Shown here one piece after another: positions 1 to 6,993 of a DNA stretch of 19,630 nt. A program made the position numbers and the translations under genes. The notes under the pieces are model-generated. The model ran no database searches and was not told where the DNA came from. It saw nothing but the letters and a program-made list of their open reading frames with translations. The DNA is taken from positions 1 through 19,630 of the forward strand of contig CAIUFU010000013.1 of the NCBI GenBank assembly GCA_903898475.1. The letters are read 5' to 3'. Positions within the stretch are counted from its first letter, which is position 1; every line of letters starts with the position of its first letter. The stretch is from an uncultured Alphaproteobacteria bacterium. Lineage in GTDB: Bacteria; Pseudomonadota; Alphaproteobacteria; Rickettsiales; UBA1997.

Positions 1-332
1 CTTGGATATTTTTTCTTGTTCATGAACCTCCCTTGTTATTGATGACAAAGGATTGGCTCAGGATTTTTAATAAGTCAAAGACTTAGGACGGGTTCTTAGA
101 TAATTGGCTTTTACTTGCCGTCTGCCTTTATTTTTTCGCCGGAATTTGCTGGGTGCCAGTAGTCTGGATGCAAATTAAAATGCGCAACATGGCCAAGCTA
201 AGTGTAGAAAACAGCAAGCCCCTGCCCCCAACTTATTGGCTGATGAACCGCTACTGGATAATCCTCGGATCCCTAGCCTTTCCGGCGGTGATGGTGATTT
301 TTTATCTGATGGTTTTTAAGCCGGATTTTTAG
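1..332 (+). pseudogene. DUF2269 family integral membrane protein, C-terminal part, frame-disrupted
   Basis: The frame ending at the TAG at 330-332 encodes a C-terminus typical of DUF2269 membrane proteins: a helix with LYFFAGICWVPVVWMQIKMR, then LPPTYWLMNRYWIILGSLAFP and the terminal FYLMVFKP. This part is open from 87. Upstream the same frame hits TAG at 84-86. Between about 48 and 90 the family-like residues (GSGFLISQRLRTG) lie in the +1 frame, while before 48 they seem to return to the original frame (WIFFLVHEPPLLLM). The gene therefore carries two roughly compensating indels, or the assembly has indel errors here. The N-terminus lies outside the window. DUF2269 proteins have no established function. 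The family call rests on recalled family sequence and is fairly confident for 87-332. It is convergent with the glycosylase gene at 359-1078. Confidence 0.6.
82..100 (+). repeat. 19-bp repeat, copy 1 (inverted copy at 19330-19348)
   Basis: The sequence CTTAGGACGGGTTCTTAGA occurs here and, as an exact reverse complement, at 19330-19348. It is itself an imperfect palindrome (CTTAGGAC / GTTCTTAG, 6 of 8 positions pairing). This copy sits exactly where the DUF2269 reading frame breaks. Confidence 0.7.
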
Positions 333-358
333 TTTTGAATCAGGCTCAATTACTTCCA

Positions 359-1078
359 TCACCTATACTTCCCCTGCTCCTTCTTGATGTCTTCATTCTC
401 ATAATTAACCCCAATCGAATAAGCCAAAATCCTGCTGATATTTGCGTAAGAAAGTCCCGTTTCTTTGTGCCATTTGTTGAAGGCATCTTGGGCTAATTGT
501 AATTCGCGTTTTGTTGTGGGGTTGTCGCGAATATCTAGGCCGGAGCCCCGTAAAGCAGCGGTGACGTCGCGCGATAAAATGAAAGAATCTTTGCCAACAA
601 ATCTCAAAAAATATTGGCCGGTATTTCCGCCCAATCGGCTGCCGCGTTTTTTTAAGTAAGCCCAAAGCCCCACCAAATCTGACTCGGGCCAGTTGGCGAT
701 AAATTTGGCGAAGCTGCCATGTTCTTTGGCCGTATCGATTACGAATTGGGTGTTTTTGATAAGCGCGTTAATTTTTGTGCCGTTGCGCACGATGCGTTTG
801 TCTTTGAAATAAGCGTCCCAATCTTCAATTGAAAGCAGCGCTAATTTACGCAAGTCAAAACCAAAAAATGCTTCTTCAAATCCGGGCCATTTTTTAGCGA
901 TCACATTCCAGTGAAATCCGGCTTGAAAAACGCATCTTGTCATCATCGATAAAAAGCGATCGTCGCCTTTTTTACTAAGCTCTGATTTTGGCATCACCGG
1001 CAGCATAAGCTCTTGCAAAGCCGCTTCACCACCTTTGCGCCTAACAGCCATGGCGCAAATTTTTTGAAATTTTTCCAT
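359..1078 (-). CDS. DNA-3-methyladenine glycosylase I (Tag)-like protein, alphaproteobacterial paralogue
   Basis: A 239-residue protein of the Tag family (HhH-GPD-like fold), expected to excise alkylated purines in base excision repair in the cytoplasm. The diagnostic block is MMTRCVFQAGFHWNVIAKKW (about 45-64), followed by GFEEAFFGFD, RIVRNGTKINALIKN and GSRLGGNTGQYFLRFVGKDS (146-165). These match the roughly 220-240-residue alphaproteobacterial Tag paralogues rather than E. coli Tag. The Cys/His residues that bind zinc in E. coli Tag (an N-terminal Cys-x-W, a C-terminal His/Cys pair) are not evident, so substrate range may differ. The ATG start is one base past the TAA of the upstream membrane-protein gene (TAA C ATG), pointing to translational coupling. 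It is last in a hemB-led minus-strand operon. Confidence 0.85.
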   Translation of the reverse strand: MEKFQKICAMAVRRKGGEAALQELMLPVMPKSELSKKGDDRFLSMMTRCVFQAGFHWNVIAKKWPGFEEAFFGFDLRKLALLSIEDWDAYFKDKRIVRNGTKINALIKNTQFVIDTAKEHGSFAKFIANWPESDLVGLWAYLKKRGSRLGGNTGQYFLRFVGKDSFILSRDVTAALRGSGLDIRDNPTTKRELQLAQDAFNKWHKETGLSYANISRILAYSIGVNYENEDIKKEQGKYR

Positions 1079-1079
1079 G

Positions 1080-1349
1080 TTACTTAAATTTTTTATTGCT
1101 GTTGGTCACATCTTTCATTTCATGCAGCTCTTCGCTTGGCGCAACGCCGCCGCGCTTTAGGTAGATGAAATTTGTTTTAAAACTTTCTTTGCCCATGACG
1201 AATCTCATCACAACTCCCGCAATAATTGAAAGCAGTGCAAGCACGCCAAATAAAATTAGCAGTGACGGCAGTAGAAAAATGATTAAGGCGATGAAGCCAA
1301 TTGAGATGGCGAGCGAGATTAAGTTGGCGATGATTTTGTTGTTTGGCAC
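1080..1349 (-). CDS. small two-helix membrane protein, hypothetical
   Basis: An 89-residue protein of unknown function. Two adjacent hydrophobic segments, about residues 7-28 and 29-52 (IANLISLAISIGFIALIIF and LILFGVLALLSIIAGVVM), predict a membrane hairpin followed by a basic, polar C-terminal tail of about 35 residues. The start is GTG at 1347-1349, five bases after the hemB stop, and the stop lies one base before the glycosylase ATG. This packing supports it as a real gene inside a hemB operon. No motif indicates function, and it could equally be a scaffold or an uncharacterised transport accessory. The assignment as a gene rests on context and on its strongly hydrophobic composition. Confidence 0.7.
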   Translation of the reverse strand: MPNNKIIANLISLAISIGFIALIIFLLPSLLILFGVLALLSIIAGVVMRFVMGKESFKTNFIYLKRGGVAPSEELHEMKDVTNSNKKFK

Positions 1350-1354
1350 GTCAG

Positions 1355-2350
1355 TTATATTTTTAATTTTTTCGCCGCCTCAATCGCGCCGTAGGTGATT
1401 ATTGCTGAAGCGCCAGCTCTTTTGAATGACATTAAACTTTCGTAAAAAGCTGCGTCAAAATCGAAGGCGCCGTTTTCAGCGGCAAATTTTAGCATCGCAT
1501 ATTCGCCACTTACTTGATAAGAAATAATTGGCAGTTTGAAATTTTGCGAGGCTTGCGAAACAATGTCTAAGTAAGGCATTCCGGGTTTGACGATAATCAT
1601 GTCGGCGCCCTCTGAAACGTCTAATTCAATTTCACGCATTGCTTCAGCAGAGTTTCTAAAATCCATTTGATAAGTTTTTTTGTCGGATTTTTTTAAGTTA
1701 TTAGCCGATCCAACCGCATGTCTGAAAGGGCCGTAAAAGCTTGAAGCATATTTCACCGCGTAAGACATGATTGATGTATTTACAAATCCCAAATCATCTA
1801 AAGCATCACGAATCACGCCAATTCTGCCATCCATCATGTCGGAAGGTGCAATCACGTCGCAGCCCGCTTCCGCTTGCGCGAGTGCTTGCTCACACAAAAT
1901 TTCAATCGTCGCATCATTTTCAACGTAGCCCGACGCATCAACAATTCCGTCGTGACCGTGCGAGGTGTAGGGATCCAGCGCCACATCAGCAATCACGCCA
2001 ATTTCTGGCACGGCATTTTTGATTTCAGCAATTGCGCGGCAAATTAAATTTTTGCGATTTTTTGCTTCTTTTCCGTCAGCATTTTTTAGTTTTTGATCGA
2101 TCACAGGAAACAGCATCAAAGCAGGAATACCTAAAGCTCGCGCCTCTTTGGCTTTCTTAACAATTCCATCAATTGAAAATCTTGAAACATCGGGAAGATG
2201 TGAGATTTTTTCTTCCTTATTTTTGCCCTCAATGACAAAAAGTGGCAAAATTAAATCACGCGGCAAAAGTGAATTTTGCGCTACTAAATCACGAATCCAC
2301 GGTGATTTGCGATTGCGTCTTAAACGTGTTTTTGGGAAAGTGTTTGTCAT
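1355..2350 (-). CDS. hemB: delta-aminolevulinic acid dehydratase (porphobilinogen synthase)
   Basis: HemB condenses two 5-aminolevulinate molecules to porphobilinogen, an early cytoplasmic step of haem synthesis. The 331-residue product has the usual length. Key residues are visible: the two active-site lysines K200 (SYAVKYASSFYGPFR) and Schiff-base K255 (MIIVKPGMPYLD). The metal loop 122-135 reads DVALDPYTSHGHDG, without the Cys triad of zinc enzymes, so this is the zinc-site-lacking type common in alphaproteobacteria. The frame stays open 43 codons upstream, but family alignment starts at MTNTFPKTRLRRNRKSPW, so the ATG at 2348-2350 is chosen. The longer form would also run into trpC. It diverges from trpC with 32 bp between starts and leads into the small membrane-protein gene five bases downstream. 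Confidence 0.96.
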   Translation of the reverse strand: MTNTFPKTRLRRNRKSPWIRDLVAQNSLLPRDLILPLFVIEGKNKEEKISHLPDVSRFSIDGIVKKAKEARALGIPALMLFPVIDQKLKNADGKEAKNRKNLICRAIAEIKNAVPEIGVIADVALDPYTSHGHDGIVDASGYVENDATIEILCEQALAQAEAGCDVIAPSDMMDGRIGVIRDALDDLGFVNTSIMSYAVKYASSFYGPFRHAVGSANNLKKSDKKTYQMDFRNSAEAMREIELDVSEGADMIIVKPGMPYLDIVSQASQNFKLPIISYQVSGEYAMLKFAAENGAFDFDAAFYESLMSFKRAGASAIITYGAIEAAKKLKI

Positions 2351-2382
2351 AAAAATTAATCGTTTTTTTATCCTAAATTTGC

Positions 2383-3174
2383 ATGAAAAATATTCTCGAA
2401 GAAATCTACCAACACAAGCTTGTTGAAGTTCGTAACCGCAAAAAAGAGCTTTCCGTGCAAGAAATTTGCAATCGCACAAAATGTTTAGACAAGCCTAAAG
2501 ATTTTTTTGGCGCACTCAAAAAAAAGAATGACAGCGCTGAAATTGGTTTGATTTGCGAGATCAAAAAAGCTTCGCCTTCGCACGGATTAATTCGCGAAGA
2601 TTTTAACCACATTGAAATTGCTAAAGACTACTTTGATGCTGGCGCCACCTGCCTTTCGATTTTGACTGATGAAAAATATTTCCAAGGCAAAAACCAATAT
2701 TTGCAAGAAGTTCGCGCCATTTCAAACCTGCCTATTTTGCGCAAAGATTTCATGGTCGACACTTACCAAATTTATGAAGCAAAAATGTTGGGGGCTGATT
2801 GCATTTTGTTGATTGTGGCAATGCTTGATGATGCGAAATTGCAAGAACTTGAGCAATGCGCTTTTGATGCGGGGCTTTCAGTTCTAGTTGAAGTTCACGA
2901 TGAAGCTGAATTGCAGCGCGCTTCAAAGCTTAAAAGCAAATTACTCGGCATTAATAATCGCGATTTGAAAACGCTGAAAGTTGATTTGCAGACTTCGCTA
3001 CTGCTATCAGAGCAAGTTCCACTCGATTACGTTTTGATTTCAGAAAGCGGCATTAAAGATCCGCTAGATATTGATCTTCTACAACAAGCTGGGATTAACT
3101 GCTTTTTGATTGGCGAGCATTTTATGAGACAGAAAAATATCGTTCGTGCAGTGAAGGATATTTTGGTGAAGTAA
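2383..3174 (+). CDS. trpC: indole-3-glycerol phosphate synthase
   Basis: TrpC converts carboxyphenylamino-deoxyribulose phosphate to indole-3-glycerol phosphate in tryptophan synthesis. The 263-residue beta/alpha barrel is full length. Catalytic blocks are in order: CEIKKASPSHG (58-68, Glu59 and the following lysine), LRKDF (119-123, catalytic Lys121), VEV (169-171, Glu170), GINNRDL (189-195) and SESG (220-223). The start matches the family N-terminus (ILEEIYQHKLVEVRNRK). No Shine-Dalgarno is visible before the ATG. With only 32 bp to the divergent hemB start, part of its promoter must lie within hemB; TTGTCA (2344-2349) and TATCCT (2369-2374) are weak candidates. No other trp gene lies in the window, so it is isolated here, a state common in alphaproteobacteria with scattered trp genes. 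Confidence 0.96.
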   Translation: MKNILEEIYQHKLVEVRNRKKELSVQEICNRTKCLDKPKDFFGALKKKNDSAEIGLICEIKKASPSHGLIREDFNHIEIAKDYFDAGATCLSILTDEKYFQGKNQYLQEVRAISNLPILRKDFMVDTYQIYEAKMLGADCILLIVAMLDDAKLQELEQCAFDAGLSVLVEVHDEAELQRASKLKSKLLGINNRDLKTLKVDLQTSLLLSEQVPLDYVLISESGIKDPLDIDLLQQAGINCFLIGEHFMRQKNIVRAVKDILVK

Positions 3175-3183
3175 TTTCCTCCC

Positions 3184-3258
3184 AAGTCATGCTGAGCCTG
3201 TCGAAGCATGATTCAAGCCCGTGCCCAGAATCATGCTTCGACAGGCTCAGCATGACTT
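3184..3258. repeat. intergenic palindrome with perfect 30-bp arms
   Basis: The left arm 3184-3213 and right arm 3229-3258 are exact reverse complements, separated by a 15-base loop (3214-3228). The core TGAGCCTGTCGAAGCATGA resembles palindromic units scattered in many bacterial genomes. It starts 10 bases after the trpC stop and lies between trpC and der. As RNA it would form a very stable hairpin and could end trpC transcription or shield its 3' end, but there is no T-tract directly after it. Its perfect symmetry suggests recent origin or active maintenance. Confidence 0.9.
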
Positions 3259-3278
3259 ATGTAGTTTACATTGACTCC

Positions 3279-3307
3279 TTGAACCGCAATTTCACACACT
3301 CTAACTT
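3279..3307 (+). promoter_or_regulatory. candidate sigma-70-type promoter for der
   Basis: TTGAAC (3279-3284) and TAACTT (3302-3307) are separated by 17 bp and lie 33 bases upstream of the chosen der ATG. The match to TTGACA/TATAAT is partial (4 of 6 and 3 of 6), so this is only a candidate. Confidence 0.25.
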
Positions 3308-3340
3308 GCCCGCCTCTTGTCCCAATTTAAAATCACGAAA

Positions 3341-4747
3341 ATGTTCAAAATCGCAATTATCGGCCGTCCAAATGTTGGCAAATCGACTCTTTTCAACAAG
3401 CTGATTGGCAAAAGTTTTGCAATTACCGACGACACACCAGGCGTTACTCGCGACCGCAAAGAAGCACCCGGAAAGCTTGGGCCGCTTGAGTTTATGGCAA
3501 TTGACACCGCGGGTCTTGAAAACCAAATCACCGACAAATCTCTCGAAAAAAGAATGATGGAACAAACCGAACTCGCCGTTTCAGACGCCGATCTTTGTTT
3601 GTTTGTGATTGATGGCAAAGATGGCGTGACCAAAAAAGATTTACACTTCGCTAACTGGCTCAAAAAAGTTGATAAAAAAACCATCCTTTTAGTGAATAAA
3701 TGCGAGAATTTAAACGAAGCAGTTTTTGACAATGAATATTATCGTTTAGGCTTTGGCAAACCAACAGCCATCTCAGCTGAGCACAAATTAGGTTTTGGCG
3801 ATTTATACGACAAAATCGCGCCAGAAATTGAAGAATATGAAAAGAATTTCGCTGATGCGGCAATGGATCTTGCTGATGAAAAATCAGATTTACAAATTGC
3901 TATTGTTGGCAGACCAAATGCCGGAAAATCAACTTTCTTAAATAAAATTTTAGGAACTGACCGCATGATTGTGGGCCCTGAAGCCGGCATCACGCGCGAC
4001 GCCATTGCCATTGATCACGAAATTTTCGGCAAAAAAATTCGCTTCATCGACACTGCCGGAATTAGAAAAAAAGCTAACATCACCGGAAAATTAGAAAAAC
4101 TTTCAAGTCTCGACAGCTTTAGAGCCATCCGCTTCGCCCAAGTTGTAATTTTATTGATCGACTGCAATTCATTGCTCGACCACCAAGATTTGGCACTCGC
4201 CGGTGAAATTTTAAAAGAAGGCCGCGGCTTGGTTTTTGCAATTAACAAAATCGATTCAATTCCGGGAGACAAAGAAAATTTCCTCCGCGAAGTACGCAAA
4301 CAAATTCAAGGTGTAATGGCGGGCGCTGACGGCGCGCCGATTGTTGGTGTGTCGGCCAAAACTGGCTACAACGTGGAAAAATGCTTGGAATTCGCGCTGC
4401 AAACTTACGAGCAATGGCAGACTTACATTCCAACTAACAAGCTGCATGAATGGTTGAAACACGCCGAGTCAACCCACTCGCCGAAACTTTACAAAGGCAA
4501 AGCGATCAAGTTGAAATATGCCACGCAAATCAAAAAACGCCCGCCAACTTTTGCGGTATTTACCAACCACATCAAACCTTTGCTTGGCGGTTACGAGCGC
4601 TATTTGATGAATTCTTTGCGTGATTATTTTGGTTTGAATATGACACCGATTCGTTTGGTTTTGAGAAAAAGTGAAAATCCTTTTGCGGAACGTGAAGAAA
4701 AGATTTTCTCGAAAAAATTGCACAAGCCTAAGGGGAAGAAGAAGTAA
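3341..4747 (+). CDS. der: ribosome biogenesis GTPase Der (EngA)
   Basis: Der is a double-GTPase needed for 50S subunit assembly. The 468-residue protein has both G domains and the C-terminal KH-like domain. Domain 1: G1 GRPNVGKS (8-15), G3 DTAG (55-58), G4 NKCE (119-122). Domain 2: G1 GRPNAGKS (190-197), G3 DTAG (237-240), G4 NKID (302-305). The KH-like region spans about 355-440 and a lysine-rich tail (KPKGKKK) ends the protein. The frame is open upstream to a TTG at 3317, but the family N-terminus is FKIAIIGRPNVGKS, so the ATG at 3341 is preferred. NKCE in the first G4 departs from the canonical NKxD. The gene stands between a palindrome-marked intergenic region and the CobS-like gene on the same strand. 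Confidence 0.96.
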   Translation: MFKIAIIGRPNVGKSTLFNKLIGKSFAITDDTPGVTRDRKEAPGKLGPLEFMAIDTAGLENQITDKSLEKRMMEQTELAVSDADLCLFVIDGKDGVTKKDLHFANWLKKVDKKTILLVNKCENLNEAVFDNEYYRLGFGKPTAISAEHKLGFGDLYDKIAPEIEEYEKNFADAAMDLADEKSDLQIAIVGRPNAGKSTFLNKILGTDRMIVGPEAGITRDAIAIDHEIFGKKIRFIDTAGIRKKANITGKLEKLSSLDSFRAIRFAQVVILLIDCNSLLDHQDLALAGEILKEGRGLVFAINKIDSIPGDKENFLREVRKQIQGVMAGADGAPIVGVSAKTGYNVEKCLEFALQTYEQWQTYIPTNKLHEWLKHAESTHSPKLYKGKAIKLKYATQIKKRPPTFAVFTNHIKPLLGGYERYLMNSLRDYFGLNMTPIRLVLRKSENPFAEREEKIFSKKLHKPKGKKK

Positions 4748-4774
4748 AAATTTAGCCAAAGGACTGAACATGTG

Positions 4775-4795
4775 GGCGGGGTTGCAAACCCCGTC
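4775..4795. repeat. short GC-rich intergenic hairpin
   Basis: CGGGGTT (4777-4783) and AACCCCG (4787-4793) form a perfect 7-bp stem with a 3-base loop, extended by one G-U and one G-C pair. It lies between der and the CobS-like gene. There is no T-run after it, so a terminator role is uncertain. Its GC content contrasts with the AT-rich surroundings and may mark a small dispersed repeat. Confidence 0.45.
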
Positions 4796-4852
4796 CAGCG
4801 TAGGTTTCACCTCGTCGCGAACTAAAAATTTTAGACTTAACGAAAAACAAAA

Positions 4853-5773
4853 ATGAAAAAAATCGACTGTAAAAAAACTTTCGGATTCACCTGCGACTTT
4901 GATGTTTGGGCTTTTAAGGAGAAGTCGGATTACGTTCCAAAACTTGACGAAAGCTATCTTTTCGATCCAAAAACCACCATCGCAATTCTTGCCGGATTTG
5001 CTTTTAACCAGCGCGTTTTAATTCAAGGAATGCACGGCACCGGAAAATCTACTCACATTGAACAAGTGGCCGCGCGCCTGAACTGGCCTTGTTTGCGCAT
5101 TAACTTTGATTCACAAATCACCCGCCTTGATTTGGTTGGCAAAGACGTCATCAAACTAAAAAACGACAAGCAAATTACTGAATTTAAAGAAGGAATTATT
5201 CCCTTCGCGCTGCGCAATAATTTGGCTTTGGTGCTCGATGAATATGACGCAATTAAAACTGATGTGTCTTTTGTGATTCAGCGTTTGCTTGAAGAAGATG
5301 GCAAATTTGCGCTTTTGGAAGAAAATGAAATCATCACGCCAAGCCAGCATTTTCGGCTCTTTGCAACTTCTAACACTTTAGGCGCGGGCGATGATTTAGG
5401 AATTTATCACGGCACTAATTTGATTAACCAAGCGCAGATGGATCGCTGGAATATCGTGGCGGCGCTGAATTATTTGGGGGATGAACAAGAGCTTGCGATT
5501 CTCTTAAAAAAACTGCCTTTCTTAAATTCAAAACTGCATCAACAAACCGCAAAAATGATGGTGAGGCTTGCCAATCTTAGCCGCGAAGCTTTTAAGAATG
5601 GCGATATTTCGAATTTAATTTCACTTCGAACTTTAATTTCTTGGGGCAGAAATATCGAAATTTTCGGCTCAGTAAAAACCGCCTTCACCTTGAGCTTTGC
5701 AAACAAAGTTATTGATGATGAAAAGGCGGTGATTGGTGAATTTTATCAGCGGGTTTTTGGGGAAGAGGTTTAG
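4853..5773 (+). CDS. cobS: CobS-type AAA+ ATPase (cobaltochelatase subunit-like)
   Basis: A 306-residue AAA+ ATPase of the MoxR/CobS group. CobS pairs with CobT (and CobN) to drive ATP-dependent cobalt insertion in aerobic cobalamin synthesis. In many alphaproteobacteria without that pathway CobS/CobT persist with an unknown role. Motifs: Walker A GMHGTGKST (59-67), the CobS-like RLDLVGKD (91-98), Walker B LVLDEYDA (126-133), sensor-1 ATSN (171-174), and a candidate arginine finger near MDRW (196-199). The N-terminal FGFTCDFDVWAFKE fits the alphaproteobacterial CobS N-terminus. Length is close to the usual figure of about 325. The start ATG has no clear Shine-Dalgarno. The usual partner cobT is not downstream; the cobS stop overlaps the end of a convergent effector-like gene by four bases. 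Confidence 0.85.
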   Translation: MKKIDCKKTFGFTCDFDVWAFKEKSDYVPKLDESYLFDPKTTIAILAGFAFNQRVLIQGMHGTGKSTHIEQVAARLNWPCLRINFDSQITRLDLVGKDVIKLKNDKQITEFKEGIIPFALRNNLALVLDEYDAIKTDVSFVIQRLLEEDGKFALLEENEIITPSQHFRLFATSNTLGAGDDLGIYHGTNLINQAQMDRWNIVAALNYLGDEQELAILLKKLPFLNSKLHQQTAKMMVRLANLSREAFKNGDISNLISLRTLISWGRNIEIFGSVKTAFTLSFANKVIDDEKAVIGEFYQRVFGEEV

Positions 5774-6963
5774 ACAGTTGCTACATTTCCTGCTGTAACT
5801 TGTATAGCCGGACTTTTTGCTCTATCCAAACCTGCACTTCTTGGAGAAGATAGCGGTGAGTTAGGAGATCCCGGTCTCGCATTAGCGACAACATCCGACT
5901 CTCCTTTCACAATCTCATTCGATAATTCTATCTTCACTCCGAAGAATCCATCCTTCTCAACAACGCTACAATCGATACCGACGCTCTGTAAATTATCGGC
6001 AAGCTTCTGGGCATCTTCTTGACCTTGCGCCATGTCAATTTGCACAAAATCCTCAGACTTTTCTCTGTCTCTTTCATCCTGCTCTCTTTCCAATTGCTCA
6101 GCCATTCTTGATCTCACAGCTTCTTGCAAAGCTTCAATCGCAGCGACTTGAGCCTTAAGATCGGCATCAGTGTCACCATCTGCGGGTATTCCACCTTTTC
6201 TCAAAGCAAGTTCAGCTAATTTTTTAGCCAAACTTTCCAACGTAACTGCAAAACCATTTTCTAACTGCGCTTCATTATTTGTTGGCGTTTCGTCTAGAAG
6301 AGGTAACCCTCCCAAACCCAACTCTTTATCAACAGTAACAGAGCCTTTGGCAATTGCTTCACGCAACTCCACTAACTCTTCGGGACTCATTGACAAAACA
6401 TCCTTACCGCGACATTGCGGTGGCAATTTCATCACGAAAGATTTTTGCGCAGCATTATATTGCAAATCGCAAGGAATACCCAGGCGCTCGTAGGCCTTAA
6501 CCATTTTGTCCGCATATTCTTTTGCCTCTTCGTAAGTGGCAAAAGTGATGATTCCGTCTTTCCTTTTTTCTTGGTTAGCGGGGCTTTGATTCACCGGATT
6601 ATTTCTAGCTTCATCTCTTAACTCTTTTCCTTGTTCTAATACTAATTCGTCTAATTGACGTCTTAACGCTTTAAGGAGTTGAGCTTTTTCCTCCGATTCC
6701 AAATCATCACTACTTTTACCACTAAGGAAATTTACAGCTTTTCTGGGATTGTCATACTCAATTGCTATCTGCACTTCTCCCAACTCTGCAGCAAGTTCTG
6801 GCTCAGAACTTTTTTTCTCAGCAATTGTGCCGCCTTTGAGCTTAATTTGCTCTTCAATTTCTAGAATCCGCTCTTCTAGCGTTGAAATTTGTGTTTTTGG
6901 CTTTGTTGCTAGTTCTGTTGGTAATTGCTCATTGATAGCACCAACTTGTTGTTCCTTTGACAT
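5770..6963 (-). CDS. two-module coiled-coil protein, putative effector (novel family)
   Basis: A 397-residue acidic protein of unknown function with no signal peptide or membrane segment. The architecture looks duplicated. A helical segment with KLKGG (41-45) is followed by a module at about 136-207 (GIITFATYEEAKEYADKM, ERLGIPCDL, LPPQCRGKDVLSM, ELVELREAI). A second helical segment with LRKGGIPAD (254-262) is followed by a more divergent module at 305-360 (FVQIDM, DAQKLADNLQSVGIDCSVV). The first module is shared with the C-terminus of the adjacent protease gene and with the protein at 9231-9974. The tail (from 363) is rich in Ser, Pro and Ala. It has a good Shine-Dalgarno (AGAGGA), unlike its neighbours, and is last in the minus-strand operon. 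Function is unknown; a secreted companion of the protease is inference. Confidence 0.8.
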   Translation of the reverse strand: MSKEQQVGAINEQLPTELATKPKTQISTLEERILEIEEQIKLKGGTIAEKKSSEPELAAELGEVQIAIEYDNPRKAVNFLSGKSSDDLESEEKAQLLKALRRQLDELVLEQGKELRDEARNNPVNQSPANQEKRKDGIITFATYEEAKEYADKMVKAYERLGIPCDLQYNAAQKSFVMKLPPQCRGKDVLSMSPEELVELREAIAKGSVTVDKELGLGGLPLLDETPTNNEAQLENGFAVTLESLAKKLAELALRKGGIPADGDTDADLKAQVAAIEALQEAVRSRMAEQLEREQDERDREKSEDFVQIDMAQGQEDAQKLADNLQSVGIDCSVVEKDGFFGVKIELSNEIVKGESDVVANARPGSPNSPLSSPRSAGLDRAKSPAIQVTAGNVATV

Positions 6964-6969
6964 ATTTTA

Positions 6970-6975
6970 TCCTCT
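6970..6975 (-). promoter_or_regulatory. strong ribosome binding site for the two-module protein
   Basis: AGAGGA (minus strand) six bases before the ATG at 6961-6963. It is one of the few clear Shine-Dalgarno sites in the window and confirms this start. Confidence 0.7.
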
Positions 6976-6993
6976 TTTGAAATTAAATTTTTT

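Noticed and set aside
2351..2479. 43-codon N-terminal extension of hemB
   Set aside because: The extension overlaps trpC on the other strand and is not seen in HemB proteins; the ATG at 2350 matches the family start.
3301..3732. Minus-strand open frame of 143 codons
   Set aside because: Antisense to the G1 domain of der, which has full motif support.
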